NCBI RefSeq assembly: GCF_025698545.1
Contig: NC_068569.1
Location: 14,632,001 to 14,696,000 of the forward strand
Length of the DNA stretch: 64,000 nt
Reading direction: 5' to 3'
Source: Gossypium raimondii
Lineage: Eukaryota; Streptophyta; Magnoliopsida; Malvales; Malvaceae
Positions 35,139 to 47,218 of the stretch are shown in pieces. Position numbers and translations under genes: made by a program. The notes under the pieces were generated by a model. That model had not been told where the DNA came from and searched no databases. It was given only the letters and a program-made list of their open reading frames with translations. The number at the start of each line of letters is the position of its first letter. Position 1 is the first letter of the stretch.

Positions 35139-36974
35139 ATATTTAATCTTACTGCCACCGTTGTTTTTACACTAACTGCAAATAAACAAACCATCCATCC
35201 AAAAGGTCCTTTAGGTATACTTGAGTAAAAGTATTTAGTGTGTTCACTGTAAAGCTCTCTTATACATCGGTTAAAAAATTATAAAAAGGTCATTTTACAT
35301 TTAAAATAAATTATATTACAAGTATTTTAGGTTTTTTTATTTTAAAAAATTCAACAAAAATTTTACATATAATAGGATTTGAACCCATATCATTTATGAT
35401 TTGATTAAGCCTTAATTTTACTACATAATCGAACTTTATTTTAATATTTTTTCACATTTTATTTTATTTTATACCTACTTTAGTATATTCATCAACTGTA
35501 TATATCTATACTATTGTTTAAGTCCTCCGATTAAGTTGGTGTTACAAGTCAATCGGTACCAATTCAATTAGGAAAATTACAAAATATTCTTCCGCAATTA
35601 AAATAAGTTATACCATTTGATGAAAATTTAGTCTTTTATTTTTCTAAATAAAGAAATAAATAATTTACATTTAACCCATGACAGTTTCATTAATAAAGCA
35701 TTAACTTGACTGCTCAATTAAAACTTTATCTTGAAATATTTTGTACATTTTAATTTTACTACCTTTATCAATTGTATTTATTTAATGTTTTGAATATGAT
35801 GTATTTACATGTTTAGATTTCGTTTCACTCACAATTTAACCTAGTTTTTTTTAATATTGTACATATTGCATGTGTTATTATTAATTAGTTTCAATCACTA
35901 CGTTTCATGATTTATTGTATGTTGTATTTGAACAAACCTATGTATTCTCAATACGTAGTTTCCACACGCATATGCTTGTGATAGAATTTTTAGCATTGAT
36001 AAATTTGTTAATTGAAGTAGTGGCACAAATTAACTCGACACCAACTAAAGATTGATGGCAACACCAAAATAAATAATTATAATGCATTTAATATTCGTAG
36101 TACCATATATTTACGTGTTTAAATTTCATTGTGCTCGCAACTTAATCTAATTTTTTATTTTAATATTATATATATATTTAATATGTTATATTTTATTATT
36201 TATTATGTATTATTTTTAAACACATAATTTTTACATATATATATATAGTGATAGAATATCTAGTAAAAATATATGTCATTACCGAAATGTATTCTAAATT
36301 TTCTCATTTTTTACGATGGTTTTACTCGCATCCTATTAATTCACGGCCTATCATTTATCTCATCCTAGTTATTTTGCTCCAAAAACAAATTTACAATCAG
36401 GGGCTCAGGGAGTGGATAAGTAGGTTTTTGCTAATTATTGTGTTTAATTTTTTTTATCTTTTTTATATCCTTTTATATTATATTAATTCCCGTGTGATTT
36501 TATGTATTTTTTAATTTATTAAGTACTATATTTTTATAATTTTTAAAAATACATTTTTAATTAAGGTGTTGTTTGATAAACTGAGAAATTAAGGGTTGAA
36601 AAAATAAGTATTGAAAATTTAGATGTTGAATTTAAGTTATAAAATTTATTTGATAAATTACTTAAAATTAATTACGAAAGACAATTAGATTGTTTAGAAA
36701 ATATAGAATATAAATTTTAAAAAAATCTATACTACATCTTATCCTTATTTTTAACTTTTCACCTTTATCAAAATTTAAACCTAAATTCTTTATAGGATGA
36801 TCTAATACTAAAATAAATAAATTAAAATTGAATTAATTAAAATATTATCGATTAAATAATAAGTTTCTCTTAACTACTTATTATTTTCTACATTTTAAAA
36901 AAAAAGTCTATCTATTATTTTAATTTTAGATTATTAAATCTGTGTAAAAAATTAGAATTGATCTAAGTTATAAT
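35139..36974. other. Gene-free, very AT-rich interval
   Basis: A sequence near 36564 (GGTGTTGTTTGATAAACTGA) looks like a MITE start, but I found no partner end. Nothing else can be supported. Confidence 0.4.
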
Positions 36975-37375
36975 TAGAGGTGCTCATGGGCCGGGCCGGG
37001 CCCATAAAAAATTTTAGACCGAAATATGGGCCTGAAATTTTGTCCAGGCCTGGCCCGGGGAAAAATTCCTGAGCCCGGCCCGGCCCGGCTCATTTTTTAA
37101 ATAAACACAAAAAAATAGAAAATTAAAAAAGTATTTTTAAAATATTTTTAAAATAAAAAAGTATTTTAAAATATTTTTAAAAATAAAAAATATATTTATT
37201 ATATTCGGTCTGGGCTCGGGCCAAAAAAGTGGTGCCCGAGGCCCGACCCGTTTTTTAAACGGGCCTCATTTTTTTGCCCAAGCCCATATTTCGGGCCTAT
37301 TTTTTACCCAAACCCTCTCATATTTCGGGCGGGCCGTCGGGTCAGGCTGGGTCGCCCGGCCCATGAACACCTCTA
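36975..37375. mobile_element. hAT-type MITE, 401 bp, with 8-bp target duplication GTTATAAT
   Basis: The ends TAGAGGTGCTCATGGGCCGG and GCCCGGCCCATGAACACCTCTA (the second given from its inner side) are long terminal inverted repeats. GTTATAAT flanks it at 36967-36974 and 37376-37383, a perfect 8-bp duplication as made by hAT transposases. GC-rich GGGCCGGGCC and CCCGAGGCCCG palindromes near both ends contrast with the AT-rich core. It is non-coding, so it would need a transposase encoded elsewhere. Confidence 0.9.
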
Positions 37376-37678
37376 GTTATAATAAAAGTCTACTAATTTG
37401 AAAAAATAATTGAGAGAATAAAATATTTTTTTAAAAATAATGAAAATAAAAAAAATGGAAACTAAACAATAGTAAAATACTAAGTAATTAGATAAAATAA
37501 CTTGATATTCAAATATGAGTTAAAATTTCATCTACAAATAATTATTACTTTAATATTTTATTACCTTTGACATGATATTTCATGTTTACAGTTATGTAAA
37601 TATTATTAAAATAAAATAATAGTAAAACTATGAAATATCAAATAATAATAACTAAATATCTTAAATAATAATGAAAAT

Positions 37679-37680
<2 letters not shown>

Positions 37681-37711
<31 letters not shown>
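37681..37711. repeat. (AT)n microsatellite
   Basis: An alternating AT run of about 28 bases. Confidence 0.9.
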
Positions 37712-37712
<1 letters not shown>

Positions 37713-37782
37713 GCAATGGAAACAAAACCTATTAAACAATGCTAAAAAGTGATTTTTTTCTCAATAAATCTTTATATGGTTT

Positions 37783-39137
37783 TGATGGGCGTCAAAACCA
37801 CAAAAAATAACTCCTACAAAATAACTCTAAATAGTAGTAAAGAGTGGTAGTAGAGTCGAGTCCACAGAGATTGAATGTTATAATCAACTTCCATCTTTAA
37901 CTTGTGATCAAAATTTTTGTCGTGTTGAAAGTCGTGCCCACGACTTCAAACGAACTTGCTTAAAAATAAACAAATAAATCAGGGGAGTTTTGAAATGTTT
38001 ATAAACTAAACAGTTGAAACAACATAATTAAACAATTAAATAAATTAAAAATTAAATTGGAAATTAAATTCAGATTTTGTAATCAAAGATAATAAGCCTT
38101 AGCCTAAACTCGATAGATTTCGAGATTTTTGAATCGATCCTTGAAAATCAAATTTCCCCTCTAAACAATACGTTGGTTATAGTAGTTAAGAATGTCCTAA
38201 CCACCAATTCTTCCTTTCGTAGCTGGTCCCGATACGACTTGCAAACCAACCCTTACTGATTATTTAACCGAGATACACGTGTTCCCGATTCAAGATTCCG
38301 GTAGCCTTGCGCTCTGAAGAACCCAACTCAAATCAACGGTCTCAACCGCGTGGGTCGTTTAAACCTGATCACTTCTTCCTTGATTTGTTCTCAGAGATCC
38401 GAATACAGCACGATCAACTCGTTTCTCCAACTGTCAGCAAACACGACTCCAACCCAACGTGCACTTTGACTTGAAATTGAGTTTAAAATGGACGAGTTGT
38501 CTATCCCGATACTTAGGGAAAAAAGGTAAATATCGATTGGAAGGATTTTTAGCACGAATACGTATCTCACGATTCCCCACCGGAAAAGCACCGGCCTAAA
38601 ACTAAGAGGGAATTTAGTGAAGCATGCTTTGTAGAATTGAAAGGTGATTTGATGATGGTGGTGAAAAATGAAAAAGAAAAGTACTTTAAAAGAAATTAGA
38701 CCAATTTGAAAGAATAAAGAAATGGAAACAGAATGCTCACGCCAATTTGAATGAAAAAGAATAATGGCTATTTAATTTCATTAAAATTAGGTATTTCCTA
38801 ACAACATTAAGGCCTATTTATATACACAGAATTTACAAATTTTAGCCTTAACTAATTTAACATAAAAATAAATAAATAAATAAAAATAATTTTTTTTCTA
38901 TTTTTAACTTTTACAAAGTCAAAAATTTTGATGAGTCTTTGGCTTTCTCCACATTTTTGATTCGGCCTCATTTCATTGATTGTGTTTTAATTTGGTCCTT
39001 TTCTACTTGTTTTTGTCTCTTAGTGTCTCAATTGCATCTCTGATAAGATTAAAACATAAAAGCACTAATTTAGCAGGGATCAATTCAGAAATAAACCGAA
39101 TTAAACACAAAAAATCATGCAAATTAACATGTTATCA
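37783..39137 (-). mobile_element. Putative solo LTR, 1.36 kb
   Basis: Read on the minus strand the candidate starts TGATAACATGTTAATTTGC and ends TTTTGACGCCCATCA, i.e. TG...CA borders. GTTT occurs directly outside both ends (37779-37782 and 39138-39141). A minus-strand TATATAAATAG box lies near 38815. No gag-pol or second LTR is present. The short flanking repeat makes this tentative. Confidence 0.45.
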
Positions 39138-39141
39138 GTTT

Positions 39142-39840
39142 TTGAATGAAAATGTCTTATTAATGTATATATTTATAGTGCTAAATATTAATTTTAATTG
39201 ACATATAATTGTAATATTAATTAAGTGATAATTAATCTAAAATGATAAGTATAATTTAATGTGGATGAAAATTGAATTAAGTGATAATAACTATTACACT
39301 GATAATGAAAACAATATAAATAAATATATACATTGTAGCTTAAATTATCAATGTATTGATATTATCTTTATATATATAATATTATTTTCACACATTTAAT
39401 TTTTATTAATTATAAAAATATTTTTAATATTATTAATTGTTAAAAATTTAAAATAAAATCATACTTATATATGCAAATTATATTTATTTAATTAAAAACT
39501 TTAATTTTACTAATTAATTAATTAATTAATTATATTATACGAGTTTATAGATTTTATTCAGTTACAAAATATAATCCTTGATAAATATAGATTCTAAAGT
39601 ATAAAAATTATATTTTATATTTTAATTTTAAATTTTAAATTTATTTTAAATAATAAACAACTCTTTTACACTCTTTTATAAAAAAAATCGAAAAAAATTA
39701 ATCCAACTCTATCAAGTATTTTATATTCGGATAAGTAGCAAAAAAGAATTTATAAATAATACATAGCCTGTGTATATTTAATATTTTAACTGGGGTACCT
39801 TTCAGAAAAAAAAAAGTTTAAGTGGGGTATAGTATCACAA
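39142..39840. other. AT-rich spacer with TAAT microsatellite
   Basis: TAAT repeats occupy about 39511-39531. No gene. Confidence 0.5.
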
Positions 39841-40016
39841 ACCGCCCACCTGTCAAAGTCACATAGGCTCCACCTCAAGTAACGTACCCCCAGGAATGTA
39901 ACGGAGTTAAAAAAGTGAGATTAACGTACAACGAAGCCAACCCCACCATTCATTCCATGGGCACTCCACAACCTAACAGTCGCAGATCTCAAAGTGTCCT
40001 TCTTCATCAAGCCACG

Positions 40017-40106
40017 ACACGTGGCAGCACATCTTCTCTTACCTGGGCCCCTACACCGACCTTCTCAGGCCGAGACACCACCACACCCACGTTCTCCTTC
40101 CACGTG
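40017..40106 (+). promoter_or_regulatory. ABRE/G-box pair and DRE core upstream of dehydrin
   Basis: ACACGTGGCA (40017-40026) and CCACGTGTC (CACGTG at 40101-40106) are ABRE/G-box motifs bound by ABF-type bZIPs. ACCGAC at 40055-40060 is a DRE/CRT core bound by CBF/DREB factors. Their grouping within 90 bases suggests ABA-, cold- and drought-inducible transcription of the dehydrin gene. Confidence 0.7.
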
Positions 40107-40444
40107 TCATTGATTCGAATGGTCGCATGGTCGCACGACTTGTAGTACAGAGTGTCATTTTTTTTCCTTTTCGGCCTTTTGACTGTTAATTTCCACCAGC
40201 GCTAGCTTATAAAGCACGACTACACTCGCTTGACACATGCGCTCAAACCAATAACAAAGCGAGTAGACAAACAATCAATTTCGTTGGAGAGATTTCTTTT
40301 TCCTTTTATTATTGCGGACCTCGGTTACAGAAATGGCGCTCGTTTTGCTTGCCCGTTACCTTCCGTTATTGTTATTATTTTTAAAATTGTTCCTTTTCTT
40401 AATCGTGTCAGAACCGCGTTACGGGTGATGATGCTTTTGGACGC

Positions 40445-40451
40445 TATAAAA
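40445..40451 (+). promoter_or_regulatory. TATA box of dehydrin gene
   Basis: TATAAAA lies 150 bases upstream of the ATG at 40595, implying a 5' UTR of about 120 bases. Confidence 0.6.
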
Positions 40452-40594
40452 TCCCAGCTTCTCGCATCTCAAAATCCATCAATCGGTATTCAGTAGCCAA
40501 CTGTGAATAAGTGAATAGACATCCAAGCGTTCCATTCCATTTCCGTATAGTTCGAAAACACTTGAGTACCTTCGATCATATTTTAGTGTCAAAA

Positions 40595-41338
40595 ATGGCC
40601 GAGGAGCATACCAGTAAGGCCCCTGAGTTGGAGAGCAACGTTAGCGGTGAAGGAGCAGTGGAGAGCAAGGACCGAGGGTTGTTCGATTTCATGGGGAAGA
40701 AAGAAGAGGAGAAGCCTCAAGGGGAGGTGATCGTAACCGAGTTTGAAAAGGTTACTATCGAAGAGACAAAGGCAGAGGAAGAAGGTGAGGAGAAGAAGAA
40801 GCATGGTCTCCTGGAGAAGCTTCACCGATCAGATAGCAGCAGCTCCAGCTCTGTAAGTACACTAATTCACCTGTCGTTAAATTAATGGGACTTGGTTGTA
40901 CTATAATTATCCTAACATGAAATCTGTTGCCTGAACATGCAGTCAAGCGACGAGGAAGAAGGTGAAGGAGAAGAGAAGAAGAAGAAGAAAAAGAAGGAGA
41001 AGAAGGGACTGAAAGAAAAGATTGAAGAGAAGTTAGAAGGAGAGAAGAAAGAAGAGGACACTTCAGTTCCAGTAGAGAAGTGCGATGAGCCAGTAGTCCA
41101 GCCAGAGACGCCAGAGAAGAAAGGTTTCCTCGAGAAGATCAAGGAGAAACTCCCTGGACAACACAAGAAAGCTGAAGAGGCCAGTAGCCCAGCTCCAGCC
41201 CCAGCCCCAGCCCCAGCCCCAGCAGCTGAGCCCCATCACGAAGGGGAGTCAAAGGAAAAGAAGGGAATTTTGGAGAAAATCAAGGAGAAGCTTCCTGGTT
41301 ACCACTCCAAATCAGATGAAGAAAAAGAAAAGGCTTGA
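40595..41338 (+). CDS. Acidic SK-type dehydrin (COR47/ERD10/ERD14 group), 217 aa
   Basis: Dehydrins are disordered stress proteins that coat membranes and enzymes during dehydration and cold. Two exons (40595-40852 and 40943-41338) join in phase 0, with the intron placed inside the serine stretch, as is usual in the family. From the amino end: an acidic segment with GLFDFMGKK (F-segment-like, about residues 30-38), an S-segment ([16 protein letters not shown], residues 77-92), a run of seven lysines (98-104), a degenerate K-segment [15 protein letters not shown] (105-119), a good K-segment [16 protein letters not shown] (144-159), a proline-alanine repeat (169 to about 181) and a final K-segment [16 protein letters not shown] (191-206). 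There is no Y-segment, so it is SK2 to SK3. Upstream ABRE and DRE motifs fit stress induction. Confidence 0.96.
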
Positions 41339-43061
41339 GATTCAAGTTCACATAAAAATACTGATGGGATTGTGTGTTTCTTAAATTGTTAAAAAATTAT
41401 CTGTTTTTGTTTTGAGGTTGTATTTGTTGTATATTTCATATTAAGTTTCTTCTTTTCCCAGCATTTTTAGTACAAATCATAAGAAAAAAAAAGTTTGCTT
41501 TCGGTATGTAAGAAATGACATGTTTCCATTCTGTCTTTTTGTGATTCGAACAGTATTTAATGAATCAATTTCTTGCTTTGTTGTTTATTATTTGGAGTGC
41601 CACTTGTATTTGCTACCTATTCTAAATGAATTATGGTCAGTAATGAAGTTGGATAAACTTCAGCAACATCACATCTTCCTTATATGAAATATATACTTTT
41701 AATTACTCAAGTTTTGGTCACTACTTCCATCATTTTTATCCTTCCCGATTAATTTGATGATAATATTATTATAGTACATTTTTAATAAAACAGAAGTATT
41801 GAATCCATCAATGAAATATTTAATTTTAAAATTCAAATTACAGTATTAATAACACTTTAATATTAAAATTTGAAAAAAAAAATCCAAAGTAGCTAAAAAT
41901 GTTTGAAGGTACGTGATTTACATTTGAGTGCAAATAATTAAAGGAAAAAAATGATGAGAGAAGTTCCACCGAGGAGGAAGGAGTAAAGGTGGCAAGGCCC
42001 ATGATCACCGAAAAGTGGTTGCATTATCTCTCACCTTTCGGTTGAAATGTCAGCTGCTAGGAATTGCTATTTACCAATCACTAATCTTTTGTATGCGTGA
42101 AACGTATCAATAAAGACCCATCGACCAATTTCGTAGTATCTTTTTCCTTAACTGCGTTGATTTCGTGAGCACAATGTCATTATTTTCTTTGGATGGTTTT
42201 CATTCGAAAATATATATCTTTTCATGTCAGAATTCAAAAACTTCCTACACACACCAAGACACCATATGGATCTCATAAAAGCATAGCCAGAATAGTCAAA
42301 GTCACATGTGATGTACAAACAATTTTACGCAATGGGTGGTGCTCTTTGATCTTAGATGGAGCTGTTCTTTTATCATCATTTTCTCTTTTTTTTTTTAAAT
42401 ATTTTTCCACGTCTAATAGAAGTTCAAGACCTCTATTATATGTGCCTAATGGCTAATTTGACAATAAAAATATTGTTTTCTTATATCTCTCCATCACTCC
42501 AATTACAAGGTCACCAAATTAAGAAAAAAAATAGTATAAATTTTCATTTTGTGAAAAAAACAGATTGAACCTTTCTAATCCTTGATAAAACAGATTAATC
42601 TTAGACCTTTTCAATTTTTTATGATGAGATTGTAGACTTTTCCAGGGAAGTTGATTACCCAAGGCTGAATTATATAATTTATCACTTGTTGTGTCCCAAA
42701 ATTAGCCCCTTTTTGCCTATGCAAATGGGTATATGTATAAAACTTTGAAAACAAGCCCTTTGAGAAAGATTTTGAATGAATATATATTGAATGCACTTTG
42801 AGAAATATGTCTGCGGGGGTCCAAAAAAAGATCAACGCTGCCGCAGAAGCAGCATATAATACGTTGAAAATAGACAAAGCCCACGCTTTGTCAATCTCCT
42901 TCATGCCGAACAACCCAATAAATGATGCTTCTTGTGCTCAATTTTCAAACTAATCTAGAAATGTATAGACAAAACGAGATGATCACGACCCTCCTTTTAT
43001 TATTCCATGAGCCGAATCTGTTTCACTAAATACTAGGAAACATTATCGTATGTGTGTAAAA
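41339..43061. other. Intergenic region between dehydrin and ceramidase
   Basis: The dehydrin 3' UTR is followed by AT-rich DNA. A minus-strand frame at 42611-42913 has a short hydrophobic stretch but no splice partners or family resemblance. No gene called. Confidence 0.45.
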
Positions 43062-43076
43062 ATATATATATATATA
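43062..43076 (+). promoter_or_regulatory. TATA-like run upstream of neutral ceramidase
   Basis: An (AT)n run ending in TATATAG lies about 55 bases before the ATG at 43130. The placement fits a core promoter, but the run is low in complexity. Confidence 0.35.
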
Positions 43077-43129
43077 GCTTCATGCTTGATGGATTATCTA
43101 GTGAGGAACACACTCTTTAGACTGACAAA

Positions 43130-46100
43130 ATGCATAAGCACCAGCATTTGTTACCGATTTTTGTTGCTCTTTGTGCAGCTTTTGCCTTGATAGATGAAGT
43201 TGATGGCGAGTATTTGATTGGAGTCGGAAGCTACGATATGACGGGTCCTGCCGCTGGGGTTAACATGATGGGCTACGCTAACATAGATCAGAATACGGCC
43301 GGAATCCATTTCCGACTACGAGCGAGAACTTTCATCGTTGCTGAAAGTTCTCAAGGTGCAAGGTTTGCTTTTGTTAATCTTGATGCAGGCATGGCATCGC
43401 AGCTTGTCACTATAAAAGTGCTTCAGAGACTCAAAACAAGGTAATAAACCAAAGCCATGCAAGATAAGATTAACATATACGATCCACACCGTTTTAGATG
43501 TGAAATGTTTGCTTTTGAAGGTTCGGAGATTTGTATACACAAGAAAATTTGGCGATCAGTGGCACGCATACACATGCTGGGCCTGCTGGTTACTTGCAGT
43601 ACGTGGTTTACTCTGTTACTTCACTAGGGTTTATCAACCAAACGTTCGTTGCGATTGTCACGGCGATCGAGCAAAGCATTATTCAGGCTCACAACAACCT
43701 AAAACCTGGCTCAATCTTGTTGAACACCGGTAAGCGTTTTTCTACTTCAAATGGTTGATTTTCTTTTCCATGAAGGTATATGAGCAGCATGACTAGCAAG
43801 CATCATGACATGTTTTTCTGTAGGGGATGTGGAAAATGCGGGAATAAATAGGAGCCCAAGTGCGTACCTGTTCAACCCTCCAGAAGAAAGGGCTAGATAC
43901 ACCACCAACGTTGATACAACAATGACCCTGTTGAAGCTTTTGGATAGTGCAAGCAATAGGAGCATAGGTGCATTCTCCTGGTTTGCCACGCATGGAACGT
44001 CCATGAGCCGAGAAAACAGGCTCATCAGTGGAGACAACAAAGGCGCCGCTGCCAGGTTTTTTGAAGACTGGTTCACTTTTAGCAACAATTCCCTCTCTAC
44101 TCGAAACACCAAGTTTTCTACCATTCAAAGTAAGCATATCTCGGATTGCCCTCATTATTGTTGTTTAAATTCAGATAATGATAAAAAAAAGAGAACATTC
44201 CATGCACTGTTTGATAGACATCGTACTTGCTTTTGACAATATTTTCGTGTGAGAAAGACATCAGCACACTAAGAAACAAAGCTCAAAAGATCAAGGCCAC
44301 GGGAGGAAAACCCTGTGGGAAAACAACCAGCCAAGGCTTCAAGGTGAGAAAAAACGATGGGTCCAGATTTGTGGGGGCTTTCTGCCAATCAAATGTTGGA
44401 GATGTGACCCCAAATGTGCTAGGAGCATTTTGCACAGACACTGGCAAGCCTTGTGATTTCAATCACTCGTCTTGTAATGGCAATGACCAGCTTTGCGTGG
44501 GGCGTGGCCCTGGGTATTTATACCTTATACCACATATTCTTTTAACTTAAATGACTGTTTGCCTAGTTTTTTTTAACTTAAAAGTGTGAAACAGATACCC
44601 AGATGAAATATTGAGCACAAAGATCATAGGAGAGAGGCAATTCGAAAAGGCCATGGAGCTATTCAGTTCTGCTACTAATCCTTTGAGTGGAAAAATTGAT
44701 TACCGCCACGCGTATATAAATTTCACCAGCATTGAAGTGCAATTGAATGAAAGTACCGTGGTAAAGACTTGTCCAGCGGCTGTTGGAGCGGGTTTTGCTG
44801 CTGGAACTACAGATGGGCCCGGAGTGTTCGGTTTTCAACAAGGAGACACCGAGGTTTGCACTTGGCAATTGGCATCCATATCGGACCATGACTTGCTGTC
44901 TTGGGTCTGTCGTCCTTGAACCTAAGATTTTGGTATCTCCCTGTGTGCAGATAAATGAGATGTGGAAACGATTAAGGGACTTGTTGAAAGAGCCTAGCCA
45001 GTATCAGGTAGATTGCCAAAAACCCAAGCCCGTTTTGCTTAGCACTGGCGAAATGTTTGTCCCCTATGCTTGGGCGGTAAGACCATTTTTAAAGAGCCGT
45101 AAGCTTGTGGTCCAAATACGAACCCTTTCTTTGTTTTGTCTCACACCACTTCACATTTCTGCAGCCCGCTATACTCCCAATTCAAATTCTGAGGTTGGGG
45201 AATTTTGTTATCTTATCTGTGCCTGGAGGTTTGCCTTCTCTTAACTGATCACTTCACCTTCCGGTCTTTGACATATTTATCTTTACGTGACTAAGGTTTT
45301 AGTGCTTACATTAGTCATTTGCCCGAGATAAATGCTCCACTAATTACACTGCAGAGTTCACGACAATGGCTGGTCGGCGGCTGAGGGAAGCAGTTAAAGA
45401 GACATTGATAAATAACGGGAATGGAGAATTTGATAACGAGACACGTGTTGTAATGGCAGGGCTCACAAACACTTATTCTCAGTATATAGTAACTTTTGAG
45501 GAGTACAAGCAGCAGCGATACGAGGTAAGGAAATGGAAGACTACAACAACTCGGATCAAAACAACAAATCTAGTTACCTGCTGCTTTTTGTTTCAATATC
45601 TCATATGGTCCTATATGGAATTTACATATGTAGGCTGCTTCAACACTATATGGTCCTCATACATTATCAGCTTACATCCAAGAGTTTAAGAAACTTGCAA
45701 AAGCAATGGCTACTGGAGAACAGCTCGGTGGAACCGGCTTGTCACCTCCGGATCTTTCCTCTGTTCAACTCAGCCTCTTACAAGATCCTCTAGGAGACTC
45801 ACCGCCCCCTGGCAAAAGATTTGGAGACATGCAGCAAGATGTTGCTCAACCAAAAGGCGGATCATTCAAGAAGGGAGATAAACCGAGTGCTACGTTTTGG
45901 AGCGCTAATCCAAGATATGACCTGCTGATAGAAGGCACATTTGCAGTAGTAGAGATGCTTCAAGGGGAGAGGTGGGTTCCAGTGTACGACGATGACGATT
46001 TTTGCTTGTATTTTAAGTGGAATGTAACAGTTGATAACGGTAGTTTGTATGGTTTAGTAACCATTGAATGGGGAGTGCCAGAGGATGCTGCTTCCGGTGT

Positions 46101-46194
46101 TTATCGGCTCAGGCACTTTGGATCGTCTAAGAAAACGAAGGACTCTCCAAATGAGTACTTTACAGGCGCATCCAGTGCATTCACAGTGTCATGA
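43130..46194 (+). CDS. NCER: Neutral ceramidase, 753 aa, nine exons; catalytic motif Ser replaced by Thr
   Basis: Neutral ceramidase hydrolyses ceramide to sphingoid base and fatty acid at the cell surface or in the endomembrane system. The exons are 43130-43440, 43521-43729, 43824-44129, 44258-44513, 44595-44853, 44951-45076, 45165-45228, 45355-45524 and 45634-46194, all in phase with GT-AG borders. A hydrophobic signal peptide covers about residues 7-22. Conserved blocks are SGTHTHAGPAGYLQYVVY (His120/His122), FATHGTSMS (His230), GRGPGYPDE, VPGEFTTMAGRRLR (Glu511) and TYSQYIVTFEEYKQQRYE; these match the expected zinc-site residues. The nucleophile hexapeptide, GDVSPN in the family, is GDVTPN here (Thr326, codon ACC at 44407-44409), preceded by Val instead of Cys. 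Domain order and length are normal and no frame is broken, so the gene looks functional apart from that residue. The exon 4 acceptor at 44257 was chosen because it alone keeps the frame. Confidence 0.95.
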
Positions 46195-47100
46195 ACATCC
46201 TCAGTGTACTCTGCATCATGTTTAGCACAAAATAAGGCAAAGTTGTCCGCTGACATAAAGTTTTCTGAGATTTGAAATCCAGACAACTCTGGTTTATTGA
46301 AATTGAACATTTTAGATGTAAAAATATTAAATGATTTTTGTTAATAATTTTACATCCAAGTTGATTTTAGATGTAATTTTTATTAATTATTAAAAAAAAT
46401 TAAAAAGTTATTTAATATTTTTATTGACGTGGTATGTCATGTCAATATGCTGTTATGTGCCATCCCCTGTACTGTTGTGTCAGCGCCTTTAATGATCAAC
46501 TAATGATTGTCGTTAATAAAATAACCTAATTGATTATTTTTTTATTCACTAAAGACTCAATAAAATATATTTATTTTTAAGGACTTAATTAATATTTTAG
46601 TTTTTAGTAAAAGAATTTTTTTAACTTAAGCCATATACAAAAGTATTTAATATAATGCGTCTATTTCGTTGTGGAACAGTATCGATATAACTGATGATTC
46701 GGAACAACCAATGTACCAAGCTAGGAAGCTGCATAATAATCTAATGGCGTAGTGAGTATTTGAATTTTAACGTTACAATGGGCAGGGGTTCAACTTGTTT
46801 TAGGGACATGGGCTGGCTAATTCGTGCTAGTATCCCCGTGGCGCATAAAATAGTTTTAACTTGATAGATTCTTTTAAGCCCAAGAATGCGGAGTGAAGTG
46901 AAGATGGAGGACGTAAAAAGCTGAAAATAATGAGCGGTAAGTAACGACTAACAGAAAAACGACGTCATTTTGGCGGTTCCCGTCCGCATCACGAAATGCG
47001 GCGCTGCCTGGTCTCCAGTAAAATTCTTCTGGGATCAAATATAGGCTAATGATAAACAAAGGCACCATTGGCATCGTCGTAGCCAGCCTCGTCCGCTCCT
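46195..47100. other. Intergenic region
   Basis: Ceramidase 3' UTR, then AT-rich spacer and the promoter of the next gene. I see no exon. Confidence 0.45.
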
Positions 47101-47218
47101 AAACGTTGCGATTTTCGGGAACCCTACCCGTCCATTTCTGTACGCATCCCATTGCTTTTTTTCATAGGTCAAACCGAATTTCTCAGTTCTTCGATTTTAA
47201 CCCCCGCACGCCAGTTAG

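Noticed and set aside
35365-35385. tRNA T-arm-like sequence (GGGTTCAAATCC on the minus strand)
   Set aside because: No acceptor stem, anticodon arm or D-arm could be placed around it.
42611-42913. Minus-strand 100-codon frame with a hydrophobic stretch (WALSIFNVLYAASAAALIFF)
   Set aside because: No family resemblance, no upstream splice partner in frame, and the second half is low-quality A/T translation.
44227-44257. Upstream extension of ceramidase exon 4 (SCEKD)
   Set aside because: An acceptor before AAAGAC breaks the frame with exon 3; only the AG at 44256-44257 keeps phase.
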